Source of the DNA: Nannocystis punicea
GTDB taxonomy: Bacteria; Myxococcota_A; Polyangia; Nannocystales; Nannocystaceae
Direction of reading: 5' to 3'
NCBI RefSeq assembly: GCF_026965555.1
Contig: NZ_CP114040.1
Coordinates: 10,576,001-10,640,000 of the forward strand
Length of the DNA: 64,000 nucleotides
Positions 7,590 to 16,889 of the stretch are shown here, one piece after another (the first letter of the stretch is position 1; each line of letters opens with the position of its first letter). Under the pieces are notes generated by a model, which saw nothing but the letters and a program-made list of their open reading frames with translations, was not told the DNA's origin and did no database searches. Made by a program: the position numbers and the translations under genes.

Positions 7590-10500
7590 CAGGCCTCGTC
7601 CTTCTGCCCGCGGACCCGGCGGCCGAGCCGGCCCAGCGCGTTGCCGGCGTCGTCGAACAGCGAGTAGGCGACCGGCACGATGAGCAGGGTGATCAGCAGC
7701 GACAGCGCCTGCCCGCCGATGATGACCTTGGCCATCGACGCCCGCGACGCCGCCCCGGGGCCCTTGCCGAGCGCGATCGGGATCATGCCGGCGATCAGCG
7801 TGATCGTCGTCATCAAGATCGGCCGCAGGCGGGTCTTGTTGGCCTCGACGATCGCCGCGTCGCGGGCCTCGCCGCGCTCGCGCAGGGTGTTGGTGTAGTC
7901 GACCTGCAGGATGCCGTTCTTCTTGATGATCCCGAACAGCATGAACACGCCGAACGTCGAGTAGATGTTGAGCGTGTCGCCGAGCAGCATCAGCGACACC
8001 AGCGCGAACGGCAGCGACAGCGGCAGCGACAGCATGATCGTCACCGGGTGCAGCAGGCTCTCGAACTGCGCCGCCAGGACCATGTACATGAACAAGAACG
8101 ACAGCGCGAGCGCGCTGAGGAAGTTCGTGATCGTCTCGCTCATGGTCTTCGCCCGCCCGGTGAAGACCACCTCGTACTCCGGCGGCAGCTTCAGCTCGTC
8201 GATCATCGCCTGCACGCGCGCGACCGCGTCGCCGAGCGGCAGGCCGTCGAGGTTCGCCCCGAGCTCGACCTGGCGGATCCGTCCCAGCCGATCGATCTGC
8301 GCCGGCCCGCGCTCGCGCTCGAAGTCGGCCAGCGCCTCGAGGCGAATCAGCCCGCTGCGGGCCTGGATCGGGAGGCCGCGCAGCGAGTCGACGTCGCGCC
8401 GGTCCTCCGGCCGGAGGCGCAGCCACAGGTCGTACTGCTCGGCGCCCTCGCGGATCTTCGAGATCGGCTCGCCGCCGACCATCGTCCGCAGCGCCGCCGC
8501 GATCTCGCCGGCGCGCACCCCGAGGTCGGCGGCGCGGTCGCGGTCGATCTTGACCCGCACCTCCGGCTTGCGCACCGCCGCCGACGAGTCGATGTCGACG
8601 AAGCCCGGGTCCTCGGCCATCTTCGCCATCAGGGTCGCGGTGTACTCGCCGAGCTGCTCGAGGTCGGGGCCGCGCAGCGAGAACGCGAGCTGGGTCCGGC
8701 GCCCGCCGCCGCCCATGCCGCCGAGGTCCTGCACGCTCGGGCGCAGGTCCGGGTACGGCCGCAGCGCCGCGCGGGCCTGCTTCTGCACCGCCTCGAGCGG
8801 ATAGTCGCGGTGCTCGATGTCCGTCACCTGCACGTAGATCTGGACCTCGGTGACGTCGTCGCCGCCGCGGGCCGCGCCGATGCTGGTAAACAGCCGCTCG
8901 ACCCCGCGGAGCTCGCGGAGGTGGCCCTCGATGCGCGCCGCCATCGCCGAGCTCGCCTCGAGGCTCGACCCCTCCGGCATGGTGAGCACCACCATGAACT
9001 CGCTGGTGTCGTCCTTGGGGATGAAGTCCTTGCCGATCCGCTGGCCGAGCGGCACCACCGTCGCCACGGTCGCCAGCGACAGCGCGACCACCAGCCAGCG
9101 CCAGTTGAGCGACCAGCGGACCAGCCACGCGTAGCCGCGGTCGAGCCCGTCGTTGAGGCGCGCGACCAGGCCCGGCTTGTCCCGATCCCTGTGCTTCGGC
9201 CGCTTCAGCAGGCGCGAGCACAGCATCGGCGTCAGCGTCAGCGACACGAACAGCGACACCCCGATCGAGAACGCCGTGGTGATGCCGAACGAGCGCCAGA
9301 ACCGGCCGATGCGGCCCTCCATGAACGCCGTCGGCAGGAAGATGACGATCAGCGACAGGGTGGTGGCGAACACCGCCAGGGTGATCTCGCGCGTCCCGTC
9401 GATCGCGGCCTGCATCGGCGGCTCGCCGTGCTCGACCCGGCGGTACACGTTCTCGAGCACCACGATCGCGTCGTCGATGACGATGCCGACCGCCAGCGTC
9501 AGCGCCAGCAGGGTGAAGTTGTTGAGCGTGTAGTCGAGCGCGTTGAGGACCGCGAAGGTGGTGACGATCGAGCACGGGATCGCCAGCGCCGCGATCAGCG
9601 TCGAGCGCAGCGAGCCCATGAACAGCAGCACCGACACGCTGGCCAGCAGGGCGCCGAGGACCAGGTGGAGCTCGACCTCGTGGATCGACCTGCGGATGAA
9701 GCGCGAGGCGTCGCGGATCGGCGTGACCTCGATGTCGCCGGGCAGGCTGCGCTTCAGCGTCTCGATGCGCTTCAGGATCGTGTCGACGACCTCGACCGTG
9801 TTGGTGCCGGCCTGCTTCTGCACCACCAGCGCGACCGCGTTCTCGCCGTCAAGCCGCGACAGCGAGCGCGGGTCCTCGGTGCCGTCCTCGACCTCGGCGA
9901 TCTGCCCGAGCACCACCGGCGCGCCCTGGCGCTCGGCCACCACCAGCCGCCGCAGCTCGCGCGCGTCCTGCACGCGGGCCATCGTCCGCAGCACCTCTTC
10001 GCGCCCTGAGCTCTCGAGCCGCCCGCCCGGCAGCTCGAGGTTCTGCTGCTCGATCGCCTGCCGCACCTGCTGGATCGACAGCCCCTGGGCCGCCAGCGCG
10101 TCGGCGTCGAGCAGCACGTTGAAGGCCCGCCGCTGCCCGCCGGTCAGCTGGATCTGCCCGACCCCGGCGACCCCCTGCAGCGGCTCCAGCACCTGCTTGC
10201 GCGCCATCTCGGTGACCTCGCGCAGGTCGCGGCGGTCCGACGACACCACCAGAGTGATCACCGGCACCGCCGTCGTGTCGAAGCGGGTGACCACCGGCGG
10301 GTCTGTCCCTTCGGGCAGGTTCTTGATCGCCGCCGCGACCTTGTCGCGCACGTCCTGGGTCGCCTGGTCGCGGTCGCGGTCGAGCAGGAAGTTGATCGTG
10401 ACCACCGACACGCCCTCGAGCGACGTCGAGCGCAGCTCGTCGATGCCCTCGGCGGTGCTGACCGCGTCCTCGACGATCTTCGAGACCTGGGTCTCGATCT

Positions 10501-10672
10501 CCTCCGGACTGGCCCCGCGCAGCGTGGTCGTCACCGTGACCACCGGGATCTCGACGTCCGGGAACTGGTCGACCCCGAGCGTGCGGAACGACAGCACGCC
10601 GAAGGTCATGCACGCGAAGATCAACATCAGGGTGAAGACCGGCCGGCGGACGCAGATCTCCGACAGCGTCAC
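7589..10672 (-). CDS. RND-family efflux permease (AcrB/MdtB-like)
   Basis: At 1027 residues this has the standard HAE-1 length. The N-terminus (MTLSEICVRRPVFTLMLI) is the conserved amphipathic helix plus TM1. Two large periplasmic loops and a TM4 proton-relay motif (VGIVIDDAIVVLENVYRR, paired Asp near residue 400) are present, along with a second TM bundle ending before GRRVRGQKDEA. It exports drugs or other amphiphiles using the proton gradient, as a trimer with the adjacent membrane-fusion lipoprotein and an outer-membrane channel not encoded here. Start ATG overlaps the fusion-protein stop by four bases (ATGA). A 14-bp-family palindrome lies inside the gene at 10302. Confidence 0.93.
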   Translation of the reverse strand: MTLSEICVRRPVFTLMLIFACMTFGVLSFRTLGVDQFPDVEIPVVTVTTTLRGASPEEIETQVSKIVEDAVSTAEGIDELRSTSLEGVSVVTINFLLDRDRDQATQDVRDKVAAAIKNLPEGTDPPVVTRFDTTAVPVITLVVSSDRRDLREVTEMARKQVLEPLQGVAGVGQIQLTGGQRRAFNVLLDADALAAQGLSIQQVRQAIEQQNLELPGGRLESSGREEVLRTMARVQDARELRRLVVAERQGAPVVLGQIAEVEDGTEDPRSLSRLDGENAVALVVQKQAGTNTVEVVDTILKRIETLKRSLPGDIEVTPIRDASRFIRRSIHEVELHLVLGALLASVSVLLFMGSLRSTLIAALAIPCSIVTTFAVLNALDYTLNNFTLLALTLAVGIVIDDAIVVLENVYRRVEHGEPPMQAAIDGTREITLAVFATTLSLIVIFLPTAFMEGRIGRFWRSFGITTAFSIGVSLFVSLTLTPMLCSRLLKRPKHRDRDKPGLVARLNDGLDRGYAWLVRWSLNWRWLVVALSLATVATVVPLGQRIGKDFIPKDDTSEFMVVLTMPEGSSLEASSAMAARIEGHLRELRGVERLFTSIGAARGGDDVTEVQIYVQVTDIEHRDYPLEAVQKQARAALRPYPDLRPSVQDLGGMGGGGRRTQLAFSLRGPDLEQLGEYTATLMAKMAEDPGFVDIDSSAAVRKPEVRVKIDRDRAADLGVRAGEIAAALRTMVGGEPISKIREGAEQYDLWLRLRPEDRRDVDSLRGLPIQARSGLIRLEALADFERERGPAQIDRLGRIRQVELGANLDGLPLGDAVARVQAMIDELKLPPEYEVVFTGRAKTMSETITNFLSALALSFLFMYMVLAAQFESLLHPVTIMLSLPLSLPFALVSLMLLGDTLNIYSTFGVFMLFGIIKKNGILQVDYTNTLRERGEARDAAIVEANKTRLRPILMTTITLIAGMIPIALGKGPGAASRASMAKVIIGGQALSLLITLLIVPVAYSLFDDAGNALGRLGRRVRGQKDEA
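10302..10319. repeat. single 18-bp palindrome of the 14-bp family
   Basis: tctgtcccttcgggcagg inside the RND permease gene; nodes 14 bases apart. Confidence 0.6.
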
Positions 10673-11940
10673 GGCGCCTTCCCCTTCTCGCCTGCCCCTT
10701 CGGGCATGTCCTTTCCTGCAGGCGCCGGCAGCGCCGCCGCGGCCTTCGTCTCCGCGCCTTTCTCGCCTGCCCCCGCGGACATGTCCTTCGCGCCCTGTCC
10801 CTCGTCACCTGTCCCCGCGGGCATGTCCTTCACCGCGGAGGGCGCCACCGGCGTGCCCGGGGCGATCAGCGCCGCCCCGCGGACGATCACCTGCGAGCCG
10901 GGCTCGAGGCCGAGGACGATCGCGTCGCCGCCCTCTTCGGCGATCAGGTCGACGTCGTGGGCGAGCGCCACCCCGTCCTCGACGCGCATCACCCGGTCGC
11001 GGCCGAGCACGTGGAACACGGCGGCCCGCGGCACCCGGACGCTGCCGGCCTCGTGGCCGAGCGACAGGGTGGCGACGGTGAACATGCCCGGGCGGAGCAC
11101 GCTGCCGGCCGGCGAGAACACGGCCTCGACGGTGAACGTGCGCGTGGTCGGCGAGACCACCGGCGACACCCGCGTGACCGCGGCCCGGGCCGCGCCGGCG
11201 CCCTCGGCGATCTTCGCCCCCGCCTCGCCGGGCTCGCCGACCAGCGAGTCCTTGAGGGTGATCGTCGCCGGCGTGCCGACCTGGACCAGCGCCGCGTAGC
11301 GCTCGGGCACCTCGACGGTGAGGCGCAGCTGGTCGTCGGCCACCAGGTCGAACAGCGGCGAGCCCGGCTTCACGTAGGTCCCCGGGGCCACGTGGCGGGC
11401 CGCGATCGCCCCCGCGAACGGCGCCCGCACCGTCGTGTCGCCGAGCTGGCGCGACGCCTGCGAGCGCTGCGCCTTGGCCCCCGCCAGCCGCGTCCGCGCC
11501 CGCTCGAGCTCCTCCTGCGTCGCCACCCCGCCGAGGCTCTCGAGCCGCTTCACGTCGCTCTCCGCCTGCGCCAGCGAGGCCTCGATCTCCGACACCCGCG
11601 CGCGGTAGTCGATCGGCCGGATCGCCGCCAGCTCCTGCTCGCGCGTCACCCGGTCGCCGAGGTCGACCTTCACCTCCGTGATCGGCCCCTCGACCCGCGC
11701 CGCCACCTGCACCTTCTCGAGCGCCGCCAGAGTGCCCGAGAGCGTCAGAATACGCGGATGCGGCGCGGCCCGAGCCTCCGCCACCTCGACCGCCCGCGGC
11801 TGCGGCCCCGCGGCCGCCTTGCCCGTGTCCACCGGCGCGCTCGTACACGCTGCCCCCAGCAGCAAGGCTGCCAGCAGGACGACGCGCGCGGGTGCGAGCG
11901 GCACGGCCGACACACTGTCCCGCGGCGCCGCCGCGGTCAA
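10669..11940 (-). CDS. RND efflux membrane-fusion (periplasmic adaptor) lipoprotein with repeat-derived tail
   Basis: A hydrophobic signal ends in the lipobox LLLGAAC, so the protein is lipid-anchored in the inner membrane. The HlyD-like order follows: half lipoyl (EGPITEVKVDLGDRV), alpha-hairpin with coiled coil (IEASLAQAESDVKRLES), second lipoyl half (RAPFAGAIAARHVAPG) and beta-barrel (LTVEVPERYAALVQVG). The last ~55 residues are unusual: they repeat KDMPAGTG, KDMSAGAGEKG and KDMPEGAGEKG because the DNA at 10691-10722 and 10766-10835 is made of 14-bp palindromic arrays. The start is uncertain: TTG at 11940 or GTG at 11913. It is the first gene of the operon and overlaps the permease by four bases. 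Confidence 0.88.
   Translation of the reverse strand: MTAAAPRDSVSAVPLAPARVVLLAALLLGAACTSAPVDTGKAAAGPQPRAVEVAEARAAPHPRILTLSGTLAALEKVQVAARVEGPITEVKVDLGDRVTREQELAAIRPIDYRARVSEIEASLAQAESDVKRLESLGGVATQEELERARTRLAGAKAQRSQASRQLGDTTVRAPFAGAIAARHVAPGTYVKPGSPLFDLVADDQLRLTVEVPERYAALVQVGTPATITLKDSLVGEPGEAGAKIAEGAGAARAAVTRVSPVVSPTTRTFTVEAVFSPAGSVLRPGMFTVATLSLGHEAGSVRVPRAAVFHVLGRDRVMRVEDGVALAHDVDLIAEEGGDAIVLGLEPGSQVIVRGAALIAPGTPVAPSAVKDMPAGTGDEGQGAKDMSAGAGEKGAETKAAAALPAPAGKDMPEGAGEKGKAP
10691..10722. repeat. 14-bp palindromic array (2 units) inside a CDS
   Basis: Nodes cctg 10691, CATG 10705 and cagg 10719; encodes part of the repetitive C-terminal tail of the efflux adaptor. Confidence 0.82.
10766..10835. 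repeat. 14-bp palindromic array (5 units) inside a CDS
   Basis: Nodes cctg 10766, CATG 10780, cctg 10794, cctg 10808 and CATG 10822 at exact 14-base steps, encoding the repeated KDMPAG/KDMSAG part of the efflux adaptor tail. Confidence 0.88.
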
Positions 11941-12010
11941 GCCGGGACCGCCCCTGTGACTGCACGTACCGCCCCGGCCGCTGCGCGCTCGCGTCTCGCG
12001 CGCGGCCGCA

Positions 12011-12592
12011 TCAGTCGAAGTACCCGGGGAACAAGAAGTGCCGCAGCTCCGGCGCCTCGGGCGCGAACTCCGGCCGCGGCCACTCCGGATCGGCGGGAGC
12101 GTGGGTGAGCTCCCAGCTCAGCACCGCCAGCCCCGCCCCCTCGCCGAGGCGCACGACCAGTTCGGCGAGCGCCCTCCTCGTCTCACGACCCGCGAACCAC
12201 CGCTCGTCGAACAGATCGAAGACGTCGTGCTCCCACTCGTCGTCCTCGACCCGGAACGAATGCCACGTGCACTCCGCGACCGGCATCACCGCGCAGCTGC
12301 GGATCTCGAGGTACTCGGCCGGACCGCGGGCCTCGACCTCGTCGTAGTCGAGCTCCGAGGGGTGGTCGGGGAGATCGGCGGCGAGGGCGATGAAGATCCG
12401 GAAGTAAGCGTTCGGCCCTTCCATCCCGAACAGCGTGGTGCACAGCCCGGTCTGCTCGCGCAGCGACGTGGCCCACCGCTCCGTCGCCGCGCGCAGCCCG
12501 TCCAGCCGCGGATGCGCTCCGGACGGCCCGCGAAACCACAGGTTCTTCGCCATCTGGGCGCGGAGCTCGGAGAGGTTCATGCCGCTGCTCAT
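12011..12592 (-). CDS. hypothetical cytoplasmic protein
   Basis: I do not recognise this family. The predicted protein has about 193 residues, no signal peptide and no membrane segment; it is rich in acidic and aromatic residues in its second half (VEDDEWEHDVFDLFDERWF) and ends PELRHFLFPGYFD. Codon use matches neighbouring genes, and the reverse frames look like shadows, which supports a real gene. ATG 12592 (MSSGMNLSEL) is chosen; a second Met at 12580 is equally possible, as neither has a strong Shine-Dalgarno. It is transcribed away from the DUF1592-type gene. Confidence 0.6.
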   Translation of the reverse strand: MSSGMNLSELRAQMAKNLWFRGPSGAHPRLDGLRAATERWATSLREQTGLCTTLFGMEGPNAYFRIFIALAADLPDHPSELDYDEVEARGPAEYLEIRSCAVMPVAECTWHSFRVEDDEWEHDVFDLFDERWFAGRETRRALAELVVRLGEGAGLAVLSWELTHAPADPEWPRPEFAPEAPELRHFLFPGYFD

Positions 12593-12981
12593 GAGCCTAC
12601 CGCGTCGCCCCTCTCGCACTTCGCTTCTCGACACGTGAGTGCAGATGGCGGCGACGAGCCGCACCCCGCCTTCGCGAACACGGGGCGAGCCCCACCTCGC
12701 TACGTCCTCGACTGCCGCGCTCGGGTCGTGGCCCGCGTCGTCCACAGCGCGCCCCCGATCTCCGCCCCGCGCTCCCCACCATCCTCGAGCACGCACGAGC
12801 GCCGATCGATCGCGTGACCCCGCCGCAGTGGGGCGCGCCTCGCACCGACGGGGTCCCTGGCCATCGGGACATCCGGCCCCTCGCCGCGTCACTGCCTCGT
12901 GCATGCGCGCGTTCGCGTGGCCTTGACACCCTCTTCGTCGCCGCCGCAAACATGGAGGATGCAGGGGACGCGGAGGTGAGG
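12593..12981. other. divergent intergenic region, 389 bases
   Basis: The region separates two divergently transcribed genes and should hold both promoters, but I can identify no convincing -35/-10 pair. The open frames crossing it are extensions of the flanking genes. It holds one member of the 14-bp palindrome family at 12856-12873. The ribosome-binding site ggaggtgagg lies immediately before the ATG at 12982. Confidence 0.5.
12856..12873. repeat. single 18-bp palindrome of the 14-bp family
   Basis: cctggccatcgggacatc in the divergent gap upstream of the DUF1592-type gene. Confidence 0.55.
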
Positions 12982-14706
12982 ATGCAGCGGCGATCGATCA
13001 GCGCATCATTGTGGCTTTGCACGGTCGCCAGCGGCTGCTACAGCGGCGCCGCGAGCACCGGCGACGGGCCCGACCCTGGCGCCACCGAAGGCGCCGGCAC
13101 CGTCGGCACCACCGACGCGGCCACCACCGCGAGCGAGCCGACCACCGGTGACGCCCCGCCGGCCGACGAGTGCCAGACGATCGACCTCTCGCCCACCCCG
13201 CTGCGCCGCCTCACCCGCGCCCAGTACGACTACACGATCCAGGACCTGCTCGGCGTCGCCGACGTCCCCTCGGCCGCGCTCGCCGGCCTCGACGCCAAGG
13301 TCGGCACCTTCGACAGCAACGTCGTCGTCCCGCTCGACACCATCGGCGTCAGCTCGCTGGCCGACATCGCCGAGCAGGTCGCGGGCATCGCCGACCTCGC
13401 CGGCCTGGTCCCGTGCGACGTGCAGAACCTCGCGCCCGACGCCCCCGAGCTGACGACCTGCGTCCGCGAATTCGTGCGCGACTTCGGGGCCCGGGCGCTG
13501 CGCAAGCCGCTGACGACCGAGGAGATCGATCGCTACGTCGGGGTCTACGACGTCACCCGCGCGCTCGCGGGCGAGACCCCGGCGACGGCAGTGCGGCAGG
13601 TGATCGCCACCATGCTGCAGTCGCCGTACTTCCTCTACCAGGTCGAACTCGGCGCCGCCGCGCCCGACTCGCGCGGCTGGACCCCGCTCGGCGACCACGA
13701 GCTGGCCGCGCGCCTGTCCTACTTCCTGTGGAACAGCATGCCCGACGACGCCCTGCGCGCCGCCGCCGACGCCGGCCTGCTCGAGGACGACGCGCAATTA
13801 CTCGCGCAGCTCGAGCGCATGCTCGCCGACGACAGGGCGCGACGCGGCCTCGGGGCCTTCGCGGTCCAGTGGCTCGAGCTCGACCACCTCGACTGGGTCG
13901 AGAAGGCCCCGCACCCGCTGGTGCCGGAGTTCGGCGACGACCTGCGCGAGGCGATGAAGCGCGAGGCCGCCGACTTCATGGCGATGGTGGTCCGCGACGA
14001 CGACGCCCGCCTCTCGACCTTGCTGACCGCCCCCTACTCCCCGGTCCCCGACGAGCTGCTCGGCCTCTACGGCCTGGCCCAGCCGGCCGAGCCCGGCGGC
14101 TACGTCCAGCTCGACCCGGCCCGCCGCGCCGGCCTGCTCACGCAAGTCGGCTGGCTAGCGACCCACGCCAACCCCGGCCAGTCCTCGCCGGTGCTGCGCG
14201 GCGTCGTCGTGCTCGAGAGCCTGCTCTGCACCTTCTTGCCGGCCCCGCCGAACAACATCTTCCCGCCGCCGCCCGACCCCGACGCCACCACCCGCGAGCG
14301 CTTCGAAAAACACTCGAGCGAGCCGAGCTGCGCCGGCTGTCACCTCTACATCGACGGCATCGGCTTCGGCTTCGAGGGCTACGACGCGTTCGGCGTCGTG
14401 CGCGAGCAGGAGAACGGCCTGCCCGTCGACGAGAGCGGCGTCCTGCGCGGCTACGGCATCACCGACAAGCCGTTCGAGGGCCCCGTCGAGCTGGCGCAGC
14501 TGCTCGCCGACGACCCCGTCGTGCGCGACTGCGTCGCCTTCCAGTGGACCACCTACGCGCTCGGACGGATCCTCGCCACCGCCGACACCTGCCAGGTCGC
14601 CGACCTCCAGGACCGCTTCGCCGCGCACGACGGCGACATGCGGGCCCTGCTCGGCGACATCGTCACCAGCCCCGCCTTCCGCACCCTGGTGTTCGCCGCC
14701 CAGTGA
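12982..14706 (+). CDS. DUF1592-type (DUF1587/1595/1592/1588/1585) lipoprotein with c-type haem motif
   Basis: The lipoprotein signal (MQRRSISASLWLCTVASGC) is followed by a Thr/Gly/Asp linker. The rest shows the ordered planctomycete/myxobacterial domain set: LRRLTRAQYDYTIQDLLGV (DUF1587), FGARALRKPLTTEEIDRY (DUF1595), ELAARLSYFLWNSMPDDALR (DUF1592), a DUF1588 region with the haem-binding CAGCH near residue 450, and a C-terminal DUF1585. The function is not established; these genes nearly always sit beside a DUF1552 gene, as here, with a 14-base gap, implying a common complex. The start at 12982 is preferred for its strong GGAGG site and the signal peptide; an in-frame ATG at 12952 lacks both. 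Confidence 0.88.
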   Translation: MQRRSISASLWLCTVASGCYSGAASTGDGPDPGATEGAGTVGTTDAATTASEPTTGDAPPADECQTIDLSPTPLRRLTRAQYDYTIQDLLGVADVPSAALAGLDAKVGTFDSNVVVPLDTIGVSSLADIAEQVAGIADLAGLVPCDVQNLAPDAPELTTCVREFVRDFGARALRKPLTTEEIDRYVGVYDVTRALAGETPATAVRQVIATMLQSPYFLYQVELGAAAPDSRGWTPLGDHELAARLSYFLWNSMPDDALRAAADAGLLEDDAQLLAQLERMLADDRARRGLGAFAVQWLELDHLDWVEKAPHPLVPEFGDDLREAMKREAADFMAMVVRDDDARLSTLLTAPYSPVPDELLGLYGLAQPAEPGGYVQLDPARRAGLLTQVGWLATHANPGQSSPVLRGVVVLESLLCTFLPAPPNNIFPPPPDPDATTRERFEKHSSEPSCAGCHLYIDGIGFGFEGYDAFGVVREQENGLPVDESGVLRGYGITDKPFEGPVELAQLLADDPVVRDCVAFQWTTYALGRILATADTCQVADLQDRFAAHDGDMRALLGDIVTSPAFRTLVFAAQ

Positions 14707-14720
14707 AGGAGCCCGCCGCC

Positions 14721-16088
14721 ATGACCGCAACGAACCATCGCAAGAGCGGCCGCTGGGGCCGTCGCAAGCTGCTGCAGGCGCTCGGGCTCGGGGCCGCGTG
14801 CGCCCCCTTCGTCCCGCTGCTCGACGCCCGCGGCGAGACCGACCCCGCCCCGCGCCGGCTGATCCTCGTCTACACGCCGCACGGCACCCTCCACAAGTTC
14901 TGGAACCCCGAGGGCAGCGAGACCGACTTCGTCTTGCCCGAGCTGCTGGCCCCGCTCGCGCCCTATCAACAGGACAACCTGATCGTCCTCAAGGGCATGC
15001 GCCTCAACGGCCAGGGCGGCGCCGGCCCGCACACGCGCGGCATGCCGCTCCTCTTCACCGGCTCCGAGCAGCTGCCCGGCGACAAGTACAAGCACGGCGG
15101 CGCCCCGCCCGACGACCCGCTCGGCTGGGGCGGCAACGTCAACGCCTCGATCGATCAGGTCATCGCCCAGGGCCTCGCCGGCGCCACGCCCCTCAATTCG
15201 TTGCACCTCGGCTATCAGGTCGGCGGCGTCCACGTCGCCAACCGCATGTCGTTCACCGCGCCCGACACCCCGACCGAGCTGTACGAGGACCCGCAGCACG
15301 CGTGGGACCAGCTGTTCGGCCTGGCGGCGCTCGACAAGGAGGCCTACGAGCGGCTCAAGACCAAGCGGATGAGCTCGATGGACGTCGTGCGCGCCGAGCT
15401 CGAGGGCCTGAGGTTCAAGGTCGGCAGCGACGAGCGGCCGAAGATCGAGTCGCACCTGGCGGCGCTCGGCGACATCGAGACCGCGCTGATCAACGGCTAT
15501 CAGTGCGAGGTCCCGCCGCTCGGCGAGCCGATCGACTTCACGGCCAACGAGTCGAGCGCGGAGGTGCTGTCGCGGCACATCCAGCTGCTCGCCGCCGCGC
15601 TGCGCTGCGACCTCACGCGCGTGGCCACCCTGCAGGTCGCGCGCGGCGAGTGGGACGCCAACACGTACCCGTGGATCCCGGCGCCCATGACCGACTTCCA
15701 CCACGCGCACACCCACAACGCCCCGGAGGGCAGCGAGGCCGAGGCCTACCTGCGGGGCATCCGCCGCTACTACGCCGAGAAGGTCCGCGAGCTGGCCGAC
15801 GCCCTCGCCGCCGTGCCCGAGGGCGACGGCACCATGCTCGACAACACCATGATCGTGTGGGGCACCGAGGTCGGCCACGGCCAGACCCACCAGTTCACCG
15901 AGATGCCGTTCGTCATCCTCGGCGGCAAATCTTTTCTGAATAGCGGCCGCTTCGTCACCCACCAGGACGTCGCCCACCACCGCCTGCTCGTCGGCATCCT
16001 CCACGCGATGGGCCAGACCTCGATCGCCAACTACGGCGAGAACGACGTCGACGTCGGCTCCGGCCCGCTCCCGGGTCTGCTGCTGTAG
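14721..16088 (+). CDS. DUF1552 family protein with Tat-type leader
   Basis: The leader GRRKLLQALGLGAACAPF contains a twin-arginine motif, so export folded by the Tat system is likely. The body has the features of DUF1552 proteins: RRLILVYTPHGTLHKFWNPEG, HTRGMPLLFTG, and the late DNTMIVWGTEVGHGQTHQ region, which resembles the alkaline-phosphatase-like fold of the related DUF1501 group. About 455 residues is the normal length. It follows the DUF1592-type gene after 14 bases with GGAG 11 bases before the ATG, so the two are an operon. A 14-bp palindromic array begins 11 bases after the stop. The biochemical role is unknown. Confidence 0.87.
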   Translation: MTATNHRKSGRWGRRKLLQALGLGAACAPFVPLLDARGETDPAPRRLILVYTPHGTLHKFWNPEGSETDFVLPELLAPLAPYQQDNLIVLKGMRLNGQGGAGPHTRGMPLLFTGSEQLPGDKYKHGGAPPDDPLGWGGNVNASIDQVIAQGLAGATPLNSLHLGYQVGGVHVANRMSFTAPDTPTELYEDPQHAWDQLFGLAALDKEAYERLKTKRMSSMDVVRAELEGLRFKVGSDERPKIESHLAALGDIETALINGYQCEVPPLGEPIDFTANESSAEVLSRHIQLLAAALRCDLTRVATLQVARGEWDANTYPWIPAPMTDFHHAHTHNAPEGSEAEAYLRGIRRYYAEKVRELADALAAVPEGDGTMLDNTMIVWGTEVGHGQTHQFTEMPFVILGGKSFLNSGRFVTHQDVAHHRLLVGILHAMGQTSIANYGENDVDVGSGPLPGLLL

Positions 16089-16098
16089 CGACAAAGGA

Positions 16099-16130
16099 CA
16101 TGTCCTTCAGGGCATGTCTTTTACGCCATT
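16099..16130. repeat. 14-bp palindromic array (2 units)
   Basis: CATG nodes occur at 16099 and 16113 and a CATT at 16127, exactly 14 bases apart, with spacers tccttcaggg and tcttttacgc. It lies just after the DUF1552 stop codon, and a degenerate node (gtag) 14 bases earlier contains that TAG stop. Confidence 0.8.
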
Positions 16131-16253
16131 TTAACCCGCCGCGAGGACGCACTGGCGTCGCCGGAGCACGTGGCTGCATCGCCCGCCGAGACGCGCCGGT
16201 CGTCGCGCGCCGACCTCGCCCCTCGCGCGCGGCTCCGGCTATCCTTCTCGGCG

Positions 16254-16829
16254 ATGCCTCGCCTCCTCGTCGCCCCGCGCTGGGCCGGCACTCCGCGCTC
16301 CGACTACTACCCCTGGCTGGTCGACGCCCTCGCCAGCGCGCCGGGCCGGCCGTTCGACCCGGTCGTGGTCGCAGACCTGCCGAACCCCGGCACGCCGCGC
16401 CTCGACACCTGGCCGCCGGCGCTCGGCCGGCTCCTCGGCGACGACCCGGCTGTCCTTCGGGACACCTTCGTCCTCGGCCACAGCGTCGGCTGCCAGGCCC
16501 TGCTGCACGCCCTCGCCGCCCTGCCCGCCGGCTGCCGGATCGCCGGCATGCTCGCGGTCGCCGGCTGGTGGCGCGTCGACGAGCCGTGGCCGACGATCCG
16601 CCCCTGGCAAGACGACCTCCCCGACCTCGAGCGCGTGCGCGCGGCCGTGCCCCGGCTGACCGTCCTCCTGTCCGACGGCGACCCCTTCACCCGCGACTAC
16701 CAGACCAACGCCGCCCTGTGGCGCGAACACCTGAGCGCCGCGGTCGAAGTGGTCCCGGGCGCCCGCCACTTCAACGCCGCCGAGGAGCCGGCCGTCCTGG
16801 CCGCCCTGCTCCGCCTCGCCGCCGCGTGA
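16254..16829 (+). CDS. RBBP9/YdeN-family alpha/beta hydrolase
   Basis: A protein of about 191 residues with the RBBP9-type layout: N-terminal strand MPRLLVAPRWAGTP, nucleophile elbow LGHSVGCQALLH near residue 80, an acidic-residue strand LTVLLSDGDPFT and the catalytic His in GARHFNAAEEP. These small serine hydrolases have poorly known substrates. ATG 16254 begins at the conserved first strand; the frame is open further upstream but without family sequence. A palindrome of the 14-bp family sits within the gene at 16449. It is convergent with the SDR gene. Confidence 0.82.
   Translation: MPRLLVAPRWAGTPRSDYYPWLVDALASAPGRPFDPVVVADLPNPGTPRLDTWPPALGRLLGDDPAVLRDTFVLGHSVGCQALLHALAALPAGCRIAGMLAVAGWWRVDEPWPTIRPWQDDLPDLERVRAAVPRLTVLLSDGDPFTRDYQTNAALWREHLSAAVEVVPGARHFNAAEEPAVLAALLRLAAA
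16449..16466. repeat. single 18-bp palindrome of the 14-bp family
   Basis: gctgTCCttcgGGAcacc with nodes 14 bases apart, lying inside the hydrolase coding sequence just before the nucleophile elbow. Confidence 0.6.
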
Positions 16830-16835
16830 CGCGTA

Positions 16836-16881
16836 GGTGTCCGAAGGGGCATGTCTCATTGAACATGCCCCTTCGAACATC
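16836..16881. repeat. 14-bp palindromic array (3 units)
   Basis: Nodes at 16836 (ggtg), 16850 (CATG), 16864 (CATG) and 16878 (CATc) fill the 60-base gap between two convergent genes. The position fits a bidirectional hairpin, but no T-run follows. Confidence 0.8.
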
Positions 16882-16889
16882 TCATTTCG

